Shown: positions 29,568 through 39,032, numbered from the stretch's first letter. The stretch is 64,000 nucleotides of DNA from CAVTJL01 sp963735065 (GCA_963735065.1 CAVTJL010000001.1:1550001-1614000); one strand, 5' to 3'. The notes: generated by a model from the letters alone, not told the origin. Program-made: numbers and translations.

Positions 29568-31366
29568 CAGCCGAGCACGGCCAGGCGGAAGTGGTGGCGC
29601 ACGATCTCCCGCAGGCGCCGGACGGCGCTGTGCGTCTCCTTGAGGAGGTCGCGCTCGAGCTTGCCCACCTCGCCCAGCCTCACGACGTTGTCGAGCGGCT
29701 GATGAAGCCGCATCTTCTCGAGCCGCGCCGTGAGCCTGAGCCCGGTGACGAAGTGAAAGGAATCGGCGAGGGTGCGGGCCAGCTCCTCGTCGAGCACGGC
29801 CGCCTCCTGCAGCCGCCGCAGCCGGTCGACCGTGCCGGTCTCGGTCATGCCGCGCTCGAGCGCCAGCGCCCTCACACCGTGCACGATCGGGAAGATCAGC
29901 CGCTTCTTCACGTCGATCTCGGCCCGGTCGGCGAACAGCCCCGACAAAAAGCCGCCCGGCGCTTCGAAGAGGTCGATGGCCCGGGCGAAGCGGGCACAGA
30001 AGGCAGGCGTAGCGGCGGCACGCGCGACCAGATGCTGGCGTGTCCGCTCGAGGAGGTCCGTGCGCCCCGCGACGGGTGCTGCGTCGTAGAGGATGGCGGC
30101 GTTCATGAGCGCCGTCTCCCCGGCGTCGATGAGCCAGCCGTCGATCGTGGCGCGCCAGGCGGTCTCGGTCCTGGACCATTCGGGATTGCGGACCATCACC
30201 CCGCCCGGGCAGAGCGGAAAGCCCACCTCGACCATGGCCTCGGTGAAGCGCTCGAGGAAGGGCTGCAGGTCGCCCGCGGCCCAGCCGTCCTCGAGGACGA
30301 GGCCGTTGTCCTGATCGGTCTTCAAAAGATACTCGCCACGGCCCTCCGAGCCCATCGCCAGGAGGCAGGCATGCTGGGCCAGGCCCTCGGGCGCCAGCAG
30401 CTCGAGGAGGCGGGCCATCAGCCGGCGGTGCAGCTCGCTCGAGAGCCGCATCGCGAAGCCCGTTTTCGTCCCGCTGCCGTGCAGCTGGCGGACGAGGCCG
30501 GTGATGCGCTCGCTGATCTGGGCCAGCTCGGCCACGCTGTCCGCGCGGTCGATCAGCGGCCCCAGCGCTGCCGACTGGCTGGCGAGCGAGCCCAGCACGC
30601 GCGCGGCGTCGAGCACGCCCACGATGGCGCCGCGATCCTTCACGAGAAGGTGCCGGACACCGTGGCGCGCCATCATGTAGGCGGCCTCGATCAGGGGGTC
30701 GTCACGCTCGACCGTGACGAGATCGAAGCTGGCGATCTCGCCGATCGGCGTCTCCAGCGAACGGCGGTCTCGGACGGCCGCGCGCGTGAGATCGAGACCG
30801 GTGACGATCCCGCTTTTTTCACCCGCCTCGACGAGGAGCGCCCGCTGGCGGTGCTCGTCCATCGCCAGCGCGGCCTCGTGCAGGGTAAGTGAGGGTTTGA
30901 CCCACACCGGCTCGTGAAGCTCCGCCTCGCCCACGCGGATCGCGATCGCGGCGGCCCCGCTGCCCGGGCCGTTCCGGTCGAGCCGATCCAGCCGCTCGGA
31001 GAGGCCCTCGATGAAGAAAAGGCCGAAAGCCGCGTTGTTGGCGGCGAGCTCCAAGAAGTCCTCGATGGGCAGGAGGTAGCAGATGGCCTCCTCGGTCACG
31101 ACGAAGTCGTGGCGGCAGGCCTTGTGCGCGAGGATCAGCCCGTCGAAGCCGTCGCCCGGCCCGTGCACCGTGACGATCTCGCCGGCGGCGCGCTCCTCGA
31201 TCAGCCCCTTCACGACGAGATAGTAGAAATCGGGCAGGTCGCCGGCCTTGAGCAGGGTGGTGCCGGTGCGGAAGACCTCGAGGTCGACCGCGGCGCGCAC
31301 CCGCTCGAGCTCGGCCGGACGCAGCCGGTCGAAGGGCGGGCTCGTGAAGTCGAAGGCCCTCGGCAT
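29567..31366 (-). CDS. cNMP-binding/CBS/DUF294 nucleotidyltransferase-like protein
   Basis: 599 residues with four modules: an N-terminal cyclic-nucleotide-binding-like beta roll (residues 1-120, YYLVVKGLIEERAAGEIVTV), a CBS pair (about 150-270, with DEHRQRALLVEAGEKSGIVT and MMARHGVRHLLVKDRGAIVG), a DUF294 nucleotidyltransferase-like domain with LAMGSEGRGEYLLKTDQDNG near 340-360, and the substrate-binding DUF294_C helices. The GS and DxD residues of the nucleotidyltransferase core are present. The ATG at 31366 starts the cNMP domain. It is translationally coupled to the exonuclease. Such proteins are likely signal-transduction enzymes; no substrate is known. Confidence 0.92.
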   Translation of the reverse strand: MPRAFDFTSPPFDRLRPAELERVRAAVDLEVFRTGTTLLKAGDLPDFYYLVVKGLIEERAAGEIVTVHGPGDGFDGLILAHKACRHDFVVTEEAICYLLPIEDFLELAANNAAFGLFFIEGLSERLDRLDRNGPGSGAAAIAIRVGEAELHEPVWVKPSLTLHEAALAMDEHRQRALLVEAGEKSGIVTGLDLTRAAVRDRRSLETPIGEIASFDLVTVERDDPLIEAAYMMARHGVRHLLVKDRGAIVGVLDAARVLGSLASQSAALGPLIDRADSVAELAQISERITGLVRQLHGSGTKTGFAMRLSSELHRRLMARLLELLAPEGLAQHACLLAMGSEGRGEYLLKTDQDNGLVLEDGWAAGDLQPFLERFTEAMVEVGFPLCPGGVMVRNPEWSRTETAWRATIDGWLIDAGETALMNAAILYDAAPVAGRTDLLERTRQHLVARAAATPAFCARFARAIDLFEAPGGFLSGLFADRAEIDVKKRLIFPIVHGVRALALERGMTETGTVDRLRRLQEAAVLDEELARTLADSFHFVTGLRLTARLEKMRLHQPLDNVVRLGEVGKLERDLLKETHSAVRRLREIVRHHFRLAVLG

Positions 31367-31480
31367 CGCTTCTCCCTGGCCGGCTCTCTCACAGCTGCCA
31401 GCATCAAGGAGAGTAGCCGGAGTCGGAGCCGGCGGAGATGCGACGAGGTGCGCCTGGTGGCGGAGCCGAAGGAGGCGGGC

Positions 31481-31888
31481 ATGAACAGCGATCTCCCGGC
31501 GCTCGCCCAGCGGCTGGGGCTCCGGCCCGCTTCGGGGCGCAATGCCGCGCTCGGGGCCGTTCACGCGCGCATTCTGACCGATCGAGGCGGCGAGCGGCTC
31601 GACGCGGACTGGGCGAAGGGTCTGGCCGAAAGGGCCGCGGCGCTGGCGGCACGGTCCGAGCGCAACGTCGCGATCGGCCTCGTCGCCGCCATCATCCTGG
31701 CCTTCGCCGTCTTCGGCTACGCGCTGCCGGTCGAGGTGCCGGGCGTCTCGGGGGCGATCCTCAAGGATGGGGCGCTGGTCGCGGGCGCTCGGGCGCTGGT
31801 CCTGCTCGTGCGCGTCTTCCTGGTGGCGTACCGGCTTCGGCTCAGGCCGCCGTCGTCACGTCCGCGGCGTGGCCGTTGGCGCGCATGA
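31481..31888 (+). CDS. Small membrane protein, hypothetical
   Basis: 135 residues, unrecognised. The ATG at 31481 has a strong GAAGGAGG ribosome binding site. A hydrophilic helix-rich N-terminal half (LAERAAALAARSERN) is followed by one clear membrane segment VAIGLVAAIILAFAVFGYAL and a basic C-terminus. It is divergent from the CBS/DUF294 gene, and its last 47 bases overlap the end of the LysR gene on the other strand. Reality is supported by the ribosome binding site and by the membrane segment only. Confidence 0.4.
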   Translation: MNSDLPALAQRLGLRPASGRNAALGAVHARILTDRGGERLDADWAKGLAERAAALAARSERNVAIGLVAAIILAFAVFGYALPVEVPGVSGAILKDGALVAGARALVLLVRVFLVAYRLRLRPPSSRPRRGRWRA

Positions 31889-32820
31889 TGCTGGCCTCGC
31901 GCCTGGCCCTCATCTGGCAGGCGTCCCAGTAGGGCTCGCCGCCGAAGCGCTCGATCAAAAGATCGATCAGGACGCGCAGCTTGCCCGGCACCTGGGCGCC
32001 CGGTGGGCGCACCACGTGGAGCCCGCCTTCCGGCATCGGATAGTCCTGCAGCAGCGGCTCGAGGGCACCCCGCTCGATCGCCGCGGCGGCGAGGAAGGTG
32101 GGCAGCACCGCGATGCCGAGGCCGGCGATGGCGGCGTGCATCAAGCGCCTCGCCATTGTCGGCACGGAAGCGACCTTCCGGCCGTACCGCGACCCAGCGC
32201 CGGCCGACATGGAAGCGCCAGGGCTCGCCGTCGACGGCGCCGGTATAGAGCAGGCAGGCGTGCCGGTTGAGGTCGTCCGGCATCTCCGGGCGCCCGGCCC
32301 GTGCCAGATAGCCCGGGCTCGCCACGGCGACGCCGCGGATGGCGGCGATGCGGCGGGCGACGAGGCTCGAGTCCTTGAGCGTGCCGAGCCTGATCGCGGC
32401 GTCGAAGCGCTCGGCGATGAGGTCGACGAAGCGGTCGCTGTAGGCGGCCTCGATCGCGAGGCGCGGATGGCGGAGCGCCAGCTCGGCCAGCACCGGCGCC
32501 AGATGCGTCGTGCCGAAGGAGAGGGGAACGGACAGCCTGAGGCGCCCTACCACCTCGCCGCTCTGCTGCGCCACCGCCTCGCGTGCCTCCTCGAGGTCGG
32601 CCAGGATGCGCTCGGCGCGTGCCTTGTACTCGGTGCCGGCCTCGGTGGCGCTGACGCCCCTCGTGGTCCGGCTCAGAAGCCTTGCACCCAGCTCAGCCTC
32701 GAGCCGGGCGAGCCTGCGGCTGACGATCGACTTCGAGACGCCGAGGCGCTGGGCGGCGCGGCTGAAGCCGCCGGTCTCGACGACCTCGACGAAGGCCCGG
32801 ATGTCGTCCAGCTCGGCCAT
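31842..32820 (-). pseudogene. LysR family regulator interrupted by a +1 frameshift
   Basis: The N-terminal helix-turn-helix (RAFVEVVETGGFSRAAQRLG, VSKSIVSRRLARLEAELGAR) and first lobe of the co-inducer domain are intact to residue 225, where the sequence DNGEAL is followed in the other frame by MHAAIAGLGIAVLPTFLAAA, the normal continuation. Dropping one of two bases at 32143-32144 (AA on the plus strand) restores a 325-residue protein of normal length. The ATG at 32820 is preferred over one 33 bases upstream because it starts the conserved region. Gene loss and assembly error are both possible. Target unknown; the azoreductase and pirin genes 1-3 kb away are candidates by analogy with other LysR loci. 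Confidence 0.82.
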
Positions 32821-32907
32821 GCTCTTGTTCCCTCTGGCGCAACAATCAGGCACGCAGCATGGCGCGTTTTGCCCGATCAGGCGAGCGGCGACGGTCGGAG
32901 CGCCTGA

Positions 32908-33189
32908 TCAGCGCGGAGCCGCGCCAAGGGAGCGGCCGTCGAGAAGCCGCAGGATCTCGATGTGATCGGTGACCCGGTAGAGCAGGAGGAAGGGCGTGCG
33001 CGGGATGAGGAGCCGGCGGACATCCGGCGCGTGGGTTGGCCGGCCGATCCATGGGTTGTCCAAAAGCGCCTTTTCCATCGCGATCAGCCGGTTGTAGGCA
33101 CCTCGCGCGCCTTCCGGGAAAATACGGTCATAGTAGTGGCGGAACCATGCGAGGTCCCGGCGCGTGCTCGGCAGGTAGACGATACGCAT
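32908..33189 (-). CDS. Type II toxin, RelE/ParE family (second locus)
   Basis: 93 residues with the RelE/ParE fold: IVYLPSTRRDLAWFRHYYDR, a central basic NPWIGRPTHAPDVRRLLIPR and the closing strands FLLLYRVTDHIEILRLLDGR. It lies 21 bp after its antitoxin gene on the same strand, in antitoxin-toxin order, independent of the ParDE pair at 9959. Cellular target not deducible. Confidence 0.92.
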   Translation of the reverse strand: MRIVYLPSTRRDLAWFRHYYDRIFPEGARGAYNRLIAMEKALLDNPWIGRPTHAPDVRRLLIPRTPFLLLYRVTDHIEILRLLDGRSLGAAPR

Positions 33190-33210
33190 GAGGGCAGTAC
33201 GGGTGCCGGC

Positions 33211-33522
33211 TCAGCCTTTGCTGCCCGAGCCCGTTCGGCGACGCGGCCGGGCCGGCAGGATGTCGGGCTCTGGCGGCGGGAGCTCGCGGTCGCTGCCCCA
33301 GCTGTCCATCCAGGCGTGCATCGCTTCGGAGGAGATGAAGATGCCCTGGTCCGCCTCCTCGACCGCTGCCTCGATCTGCCGCCTGAGCTCGTCCTGGGCA
33401 TCGAGGAACCCCACGATCGCGTGTGCCGCAACCTGCGAGGCGGGCCGGTCGAGCCGCCGCGCTTCCTCCTCGAGGCGCTGGCGGGTGGCCTCGTCGAGGC
33501 GGAGCGAGAACGGGACGGCCAT
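33211..33522 (-). CDS. Ribbon-helix-helix antitoxin (CopG-like)
   Basis: 103 residues from the ATG at 33522, which has a GGGAG ribosome binding site; an ATG five codons upstream has none. The N-terminal ribbon and helices are VPFSLRLDEATRQRLEEEAR and LDRPASQVAAHAIVGFLDAQ, a CopG/RHH pattern, followed by an acidic toxin-binding tail EAAVEEADQGIFISSEAMHA and a Pro/Arg-rich end. It is upstream of the ParE-like toxin in one unit and probably autoregulates it. Confidence 0.9.
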   Translation of the reverse strand: MAVPFSLRLDEATRQRLEEEARRLDRPASQVAAHAIVGFLDAQDELRRQIEAAVEEADQGIFISSEAMHAWMDSWGSDRELPPPEPDILPARPRRRTGSGSKG

Positions 33523-33887
33523 GGGCGCTCCCTGCATGACGCCGCGCGGGTCAGGCGCTGGGCACTACATCTACCTACATCGTAGTGTACGAGGGCTGGC
33601 CGCGCAAGCTTGGCTCCGGAAGCCCAAGGGGAGCGTTGCGGCGCCTGTCGCGGCGATCTGCCGACGACGGCGGGCCCGTCGCTAAGCTGCCGGTGCCGGT
33701 CATGCCCGAAGAGTTCCCGCTGCCGCGGACGACCGTCCAGGTGCCCTGGCGCCGCGACAGCGGGACCGGCCGTGGCGCCGTTCCGATGCGGTCAACAATC
33801 TGGTTCCGAGAATGGCGGTTTCATGCCAATTCCGCCAACCCCAGATCAGTGGCTGGTCAAGAACCCCACCCGCTTCGGAGGTCCAGC
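33523..33887. other. Gene-free stretch, divergent promoter region
   Basis: It lies between the antitoxin (minus strand) and azoR (plus strand). A reading frame upstream of azoR has no protein-like composition. Promoters for both sides are expected; I see no clear operator. Confidence 0.4.
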
Positions 33888-34517
33888 ATGTCAACCGTGC
33901 TCGTCGTCAACAGCAGCGCCAGCGGCGATGCCTCGGTCTCGAGGGCCCTCGTCGACGGGGCCGTGGCCGAGCTCAAGGCGCAGGACCCGACGGTCCGCGT
34001 GGTCACGCGCGATCTGGGCACGAGCCCGGTGCCGCACCTGACGGCCGAGACGGTCACGGGCGTCCGCGGCGCCGAGGCGACGACCGAGGCCGAGGCGGCA
34101 GCCCGCGCCCTTTCCGACACGCTGATCGGCGAGCTCGAGGCGGCCGACGTGATCGTCATCGGGGCGCCGATGTACAATTTCGGCATCCCCTCGACCCTGA
34201 AGGCGTGGTTCGATCATGTGCTGCGCGCCGGCCGGACCTTTTCCTACTCGGCGGCGGGGCCCAAGGGGCTCCTCGAGGGCAAGCGCGCCATCGTGGTCGC
34301 GACGCGGGGCGGCCTCTACAGCGAGGGCCCGGCGCAGGTGATGGACGGTCAGGAGCCGCATCTGCGCACCATGCTGGGCTTCATCGGCATCAAGGACGTC
34401 GTCTTCGTCCGTGCCGAGCGGCTGGGCATGGGCCCGGAGGCCCGGGACGCCGCGATCGGCGCCGCCCGCGCCGAGCTCGAGCGCCTCGCCGCGACGACGC
34501 TCTCGCGCGCGGCCTGA
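33888..34517 (+). CDS. azoR: FMN-dependent NADH-azoreductase
   Basis: A 209-residue flavodoxin-fold quinone/azo reductase. FMN phosphate loop VVNSSASGDASVSRALVD at the N-terminus, the GAPMYNFGIPSTLKAWFDHV motif around residue 85-104 that binds the flavin ring and marks AzoR, and VVATRGGLYSEG near 145. It reduces quinones and azo compounds by two electrons using NADH. The ATG at 33888 has a CGGAGG ribosome binding site. A pirin gene follows 82 bp downstream, a pairing common under quinone-responsive regulators. Confidence 0.94.
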   Translation: MSTVLVVNSSASGDASVSRALVDGAVAELKAQDPTVRVVTRDLGTSPVPHLTAETVTGVRGAEATTEAEAAARALSDTLIGELEAADVIVIGAPMYNFGIPSTLKAWFDHVLRAGRTFSYSAAGPKGLLEGKRAIVVATRGGLYSEGPAQVMDGQEPHLRTMLGFIGIKDVVFVRAERLGMGPEARDAAIGAARAELERLAATTLSRAA

Positions 34518-34599
34518 GGCCGGCAAGCGCAAGGGGTCGTGCAGGAGCTGCTCGCCGCCATCCCCGGACGCCGCTAGAAGGACCTTGGAGGTACCCGCC

Positions 34600-35508
34600 A
34601 TGTCCATTCGACCAGTCAAGAGCGTCTCCCCGTCGCGCCCGACGATGGAGGGTGCGGGCGTGAAGCTGCGCCGCGCGTTCGGCTTCGGCGACACGGCCGA
34701 GCACGACCCTTTTCTGCTGTTCGACGATTTCCGCAACGAGCGGCCCGAGGACTATCGGGCGGGCTTTCCCTGGCATCCGCATCGCGGCATCGAGACCATC
34801 ACCTATGTGCTGGCCGGCACCGTCGAGCATGGGGACAGCCTGGGCAACCGGGGCCAGCTGGGTGCGGGCGACGTGCAGTGGATGACGGCCGGCAGCGGCA
34901 TCATGCACCAGGAGATGCCGCAGGGTGATCCCAAGGGCCGGATGCACGGCTTCCAGCTCTGGGCCAACCTGCCCTCCTCGCTGAAGATGACGGCACCCCG
35001 CTACCAGGACATTCCGGGCGGCGAGATCCCCGAGATCGTCGACGACGACGGCACGCGGGTGCGGGTCGTCTGCGGCGAGTTCTGGGGCAGGCGCGGACCG
35101 GTCGACGGCATCGCCGCCGACCCCCGCTATCTCGACATCTGGGTCCCGCCCGGCAGGCGTAAGGTTCTGCCCGTCGAGACCTACCGAAGCGCCTTCGCCT
35201 ATGTCTTCGAGGGCTCGGGCACCTTCCGCGACGCCTCGGCGCCGCAGGGTGTGCTGACCGAGAAGACGGTGGGCGATGAGGAGATCCTGGTGCGCGAGCG
35301 CGTGGGCGACCGCTCGCTCGTGCTCTTCGGCACCGGCGACGAGGTCACGGTGCAGGCGGGCGAGGAGGGCATTCGCTTTCTTCTCGTCTCCGGCAAGCCG
35401 ATCGAGGAGCCGGTCGCCTGGTACGGGCCCATCGTGATGAACACGGAAGCCGAGCTGCGGCAGGCCGTCTCCGAGCTGCAGGCGGGGACGTTCATCAGGC
35501 ATAGCTGA
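34600..35508 (+). CDS. Pirin family protein
   Basis: 302 residues, bicupin. The N-terminal cupin holds the metal site HPHRGIETITYVLAGTVEHG (two His and the following Glu) and the HQEMPQGD segment with the remaining ligands, so the iron site appears complete. The C-terminal cupin (AFAYVFEGSGTF, RFLLVSGKPIEEPVAWYGP) is typical. Pirins of this kind can have quercetin 2,3-dioxygenase activity. Downstream of azoR on the same strand with an AGGAGG-like site upstream, and probably co-transcribed with it. Confidence 0.94.
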   Translation: MSIRPVKSVSPSRPTMEGAGVKLRRAFGFGDTAEHDPFLLFDDFRNERPEDYRAGFPWHPHRGIETITYVLAGTVEHGDSLGNRGQLGAGDVQWMTAGSGIMHQEMPQGDPKGRMHGFQLWANLPSSLKMTAPRYQDIPGGEIPEIVDDDGTRVRVVCGEFWGRRGPVDGIAADPRYLDIWVPPGRRKVLPVETYRSAFAYVFEGSGTFRDASAPQGVLTEKTVGDEEILVRERVGDRSLVLFGTGDEVTVQAGEEGIRFLLVSGKPIEEPVAWYGPIVMNTEAELRQAVSELQAGTFIRHS

Positions 35509-35514
35509 CGGGTC

Positions 35515-35537
35515 GGCCGGTGCGGGTTGCACCGGCC
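35515..35537. terminator. Hairpin between convergent pirin and phospholipase D genes
   Basis: Perfect 9-bp stem GGCCGGTGC / GCACCGGCC with a five-base loop, placed just after the pirin stop and before the convergent phospholipase D gene end. No T run follows on either strand, so if it terminates transcription it does so weakly or with Rho. Confidence 0.35.
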
Positions 35538-35581
35538 ACCTCCGCCGCGGCCTTTCATCCATCTCTCGGATCAGGCTGGCG

Positions 35582-37174
35582 TCACATCGTCCGGTCTGTT
35601 CGCCGGCGGAACGGCCTGCGCAGCCGCTTCGCCCAGCGGGCATCGGAGCGGTAGAGCACGAGGGCGAGCGCCCCGAGCAGGAGCCCGGCACCGGCGGCGG
35701 CGAGCGCGGCCGGCGGAGGGCGCAGGGTGGCACGCTTGAGGGCATGCTCCAGGCGCCCCTCGGGGCTGCGCGGCCGCTCGGGGTCGGCGAGCCGGCTCGC
35801 CACGAGCATCTCCTCGGCCGGGTTGACGGGCTCGGCCGGCTCGAGAGAGCGGAGCGAGCGGCCGGCGGGCCGGCGCAGATGGTCGATCGCGGCGCGGACG
35901 GAGCCATGGTCCGCAATGGCAGAGGCGACCTCCTCGGGCGTCGCGTCCAGGTGCTCCGCCAGGAGCCCGTCGCGGATGCTCAGGAAGCGGCTGCCCAGAT
36001 CGGCGGCGCTCGCCTGGGTTCGCTCGAGGGCGAGGTCGGCCTCGCTGTCGAAGCCCAAGGAGCGGTTGTTGATGTTCGACGAGCCGATGCGCAGCAGGCG
36101 GTCGTCGACGATCAGGATCTTGGCGTGGACATAGATGGGCTCACCCGCCTCGTTCACGGGATGATAGAGGCGGAAGCGATCGTGTCGGTCCGTGTCCGCG
36201 ATGCGCTTCAGGATGAGGTTGCGGGCCGATCCCATCGCCTCCTCCTCGAGCCAGCCCTCGGTGGCCTGCGGATTGACGACGATGATCTCCGGGCCGTCCT
36301 GCTCGCGCAGGCGCTCGCAGACGACGTCCGCGATCCGGGCGGAGGCGAAGTACTGGCTCTCGAGATAGACGGTGCGGCGGGCCCGGCGGATGGCCTCCAC
36401 GTAGAGGTGCTCGATCTCCGAGATCTCAGGCCGACCGTGATAGGCCGGCATGGTGCGGGCGATCGCGACCTCGACATCGCGAAAGGTGGGTGAGAGGCCC
36501 TCCGGCCAGGGATCGCCCGCGGGCTTGGCCGGTGCCAGCCGTCGTCCGGTGGCGTCCGCCCATCGCTCGCGCGCGAGCTGGCCCAGCGCCCGGGCGGCGG
36601 GACCGTCCACCGCGGCCGTGGCGTCGTGCCAGGGGCCGTGCAGCGAGCCGTCGGGACGCCGGCGCCGGCCGTCGCCCGGGAGATGGCCGCGGGTGTCCCA
36701 GCGATCGGTCGTCATGTCGATGCCGCCACAGAAGGCCAGCGCGTCATCGATGACGACGATCTTCTGGTGATGGGTGGCGCCGGCGGGATGCGTGCTGTCG
36801 AGCCGCAGATGGATGCGGCCGCGATCGGCGAGGCTGAGGGCGAGGAAGGGGAGGAACTGGCGCGACAGGGTGAAGAGTGCTGCCATGTCCCACTTGAGGA
36901 TGAAGATCTCGAGGTCGCGCCGCCTCCGGACGATGTGCCGGAGCAGCTTCCCGAGCTGGTCGGGGCTGCCGTCGTCGGGCGCATCGGGTGTGAGCCTGAT
37001 CCTGAGGTCGAAGTCCCAGCCGATCAGGAAGATCGAGCGGCGTGCCCTGAGCATGGCGGCCTTGGCGTGCGCGAAATAGTCGGCGGCATCGATGATGAGC
37101 GCCATGCGGTGAGCGGCCTCGATGCGCCAGCAGGTCTGGCCGGGCCTCAGGATCGGGCGCTCGTGACGGTGCAT
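35582..37174 (-). CDS. Phospholipase D family protein with two HKD motifs
   Basis: 530 residues. Two catalytic HKD repeats: HHQKIVVIDDALAFCGGID (first half) and HAKILIVDDRLLRIGSSNIN (second half), each with the following GG/GS element, so the active site formed by both halves is complete. A YHGRPEISEIEHLYVEAIRR linker and VYLESQYFASARIADVV are typical of the cardiolipin-synthase/PLD-like group. There is a single C-terminal membrane segment LAAAGAGLLLGALALVLY, suggesting a membrane anchor. The ATG at 37174 removes an unlikely extension. Hydrolase or phosphatidyltransferase activity cannot be separated by sequence. Confidence 0.93.
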   Translation of the reverse strand: MHRHERPILRPGQTCWRIEAAHRMALIIDAADYFAHAKAAMLRARRSIFLIGWDFDLRIRLTPDAPDDGSPDQLGKLLRHIVRRRRDLEIFILKWDMAALFTLSRQFLPFLALSLADRGRIHLRLDSTHPAGATHHQKIVVIDDALAFCGGIDMTTDRWDTRGHLPGDGRRRRPDGSLHGPWHDATAAVDGPAARALGQLARERWADATGRRLAPAKPAGDPWPEGLSPTFRDVEVAIARTMPAYHGRPEISEIEHLYVEAIRRARRTVYLESQYFASARIADVVCERLREQDGPEIIVVNPQATEGWLEEEAMGSARNLILKRIADTDRHDRFRLYHPVNEAGEPIYVHAKILIVDDRLLRIGSSNINNRSLGFDSEADLALERTQASAADLGSRFLSIRDGLLAEHLDATPEEVASAIADHGSVRAAIDHLRRPAGRSLRSLEPAEPVNPAEEMLVASRLADPERPRSPEGRLEHALKRATLRPPPAALAAAGAGLLLGALALVLYRSDARWAKRLRRPFRRRTDRTM

Positions 37175-38044
37175 TTTTTGCTGCTCTCCCTGTCGGAACG
37201 AACGATGGGCCTTCGGTCTCGGTCCTGCCGGTGCCGGATCGCCATTCTTCACCATCGGGCGGGGCCGGTCGACGGCGTGCGGTTTCGGCGATTGGCGGAT
37301 GGCGCCAGCCGCGGGCGTGCCCCGCGACACGCCGGCCGAGCCGGATTGTCCCGGCGCCTGTCGCCGGACCGTGGACGACTGCCCGCCACGGCAACGCGGG
37401 CCGCCGGGGCAGGTTCCGCATGCGCGTCAGAAGCCCCGGCCGCCTTGCCATCACCCCAGGTCTGCCGCGTGTCACCCGTTCGAGGCAGCGATCGCCTGAC
37501 ACCGCCCGGAGGCATTGAAGCCGGAGGGGCGCTGCATCGAGCCGCGCGGGAGGTGCGGGCCCGATCCTCATTGGGCACGGCTGACTGGATGGCTGGCGGC
37601 TCGCCCATGGGCGGTCGGCAACTCCCGCTCGCCGCCTGAGGCTGCACCATTTCCCCTGGTTTTCGGTAGGGGGCTTGAAGCAAAGCGGCCATTGCGTCGT
37701 CTTCGCGCTACCAGCCGTTAGGCAGTTCTTTCCAAAGCCTGGATCAGCGACGCCGGCCGGATTGGCGCCACTTCCGCAGACATGGATCGGAATGATGGCG
37801 CACGCAGCGTCAGCTGGACGGACTCATCGAAGTTTCCGCTTATCAGCGGCAACGAGATGCTGAAGTCGCTGTTGCCCGCCCACGCGGGAAGGGAGAACAC
37901 CGAAAGTCATGCGATAGCGAGGGTTCTGATCATCGTAAGACCGCCTCGTCGTATGCTGTATTCAGAAGAGAACTCGCCGGATCTCACTCATGACAATACT
38001 TGACGCGCGGTCAACTTTGCGCAGCAACGCGGCGCTCTCGCCGC
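37175..38044. other. 870-bp stretch without a recognisable gene
   Basis: The left half (to about 37650) is very G+C-rich with open frames on several strands but no protein-like sequence. The right half has more balanced composition and no long frame. No tRNA fold, terminator or repeat is evident. The promoter of the phospholipase D gene must lie at the left end. Confidence 0.45.
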
Positions 38045-38944
38045 TTATCCCTTGAAGACCGCGCTGCGGTGATACTCGAGGAAGACCGGCGCCGGGCGCA
38101 GGAGCGCGCTCTTCGGCACCCTGACCTTGCCGTCGGCATGGAAAAGACGGCGGGCCTGGTCGGGGAGGCCTTGGCCGGCCACGAGGATCGACCAGTCGGG
38201 AGCGATCGAGATCAGGCCGCGGTCGAACATCCAGTGCACGGTGCCGCAAAGCGCGATGCCGTTGCGGACGGAATCCGGACCACGCTCGCTGACCGGGCGG
38301 ATGTGTGCCGCCTCCGCCTCTGCGCGGCCGCCGCCGTTGATGATGCGCAGCCCGGTGAAGGCGCAGGTCTGGCCGTAGGCATCCTGGACGACGCGCGCGA
38401 AGGCGGCGTCGCGGAAGGGGCGGCGCACGAGCTGCTCGACGATGGAGCGCTCGAAGAAGGCGGGGGGCTCCTCGGCGAGACCCGGCGCGGATGCTGGCGG
38501 CTGGTCGGCCGCCGGTCGATCCAGAGGAAAGCCGGCCCGCACGATTGCTTCGTACTCCGCCTCCTCTAGAGGCCGCACGGCGCGGCCGAAGGCGCCCCTG
38601 TTCGTGCCGCCATCCGGGCGGCGTAGCCGGTGCTCCCGATATCGGTCATTGGCCCGGAAAGGCACCGGGCGCTCGAAGGCCAGATAGTCCCCGATCAGCG
38701 CATAGAAGTGATCGGGCCGGTCCTGGTCCTCGCGAATGTCCACGACGCGCGCCGTCGCCACATAGGCCTGCCGGCCACGGTAGGCGGCATCGCCGATGCC
38801 TTCGCGCCGTGGCTCGTAGTAGACGATGAAGTCGCCCTGCGCTGCCTGGACCTGACGGAGATAGGTGCGCGGGAAATGGTACCTCTCTTCCGGGAGGTCA
38901 TCGTAGATCGAGCCGGGCTTGTGGGTGAAGACGGCCTTGACCAT
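38045..38944 (-). CDS. HNH endonuclease with N-terminal EVE/PUA-like domain (putative modification-dependent restriction enzyme)
   Basis: 299 residues. The C-terminal half is an HNH_2-type nuclease: CAFTGLRIINGGGRAEAEAA, then AAHIRPVSERGPDSVRNGIA and LCGTVHWMFDRGLI, giving the expected His, Asn and His. The N-terminal 100 residues (FPRTYLRQVQAAQGDFIVYY, then RQAYVATARVVDIREDQDRP, and FYALIGDYLAFERPVPF) have the strand pattern of EVE/PUA-like modified-base readers. EVE-HNH fusions are proposed type IV restriction enzymes that cut DNA with modified cytosines. There is no methylase beside it, consistent with that. The domain assignment at the N-terminus is by pattern only. Confidence 0.8.
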   Translation of the reverse strand: MVKAVFTHKPGSIYDDLPEERYHFPRTYLRQVQAAQGDFIVYYEPRREGIGDAAYRGRQAYVATARVVDIREDQDRPDHFYALIGDYLAFERPVPFRANDRYREHRLRRPDGGTNRGAFGRAVRPLEEAEYEAIVRAGFPLDRPAADQPPASAPGLAEEPPAFFERSIVEQLVRRPFRDAAFARVVQDAYGQTCAFTGLRIINGGGRAEAEAAHIRPVSERGPDSVRNGIALCGTVHWMFDRGLISIAPDWSILVAGQGLPDQARRLFHADGKVRVPKSALLRPAPVFLEYHRSAVFKG

Positions 38945-39032
38945 CGCCTCGGCGTTACTTGGGAGCCCTGTCGAGGTCGGATAGCGGCCTTTTCAAGCTC
39001 GATCAATCACAAGGCGACCGCGCCCTCCAACG

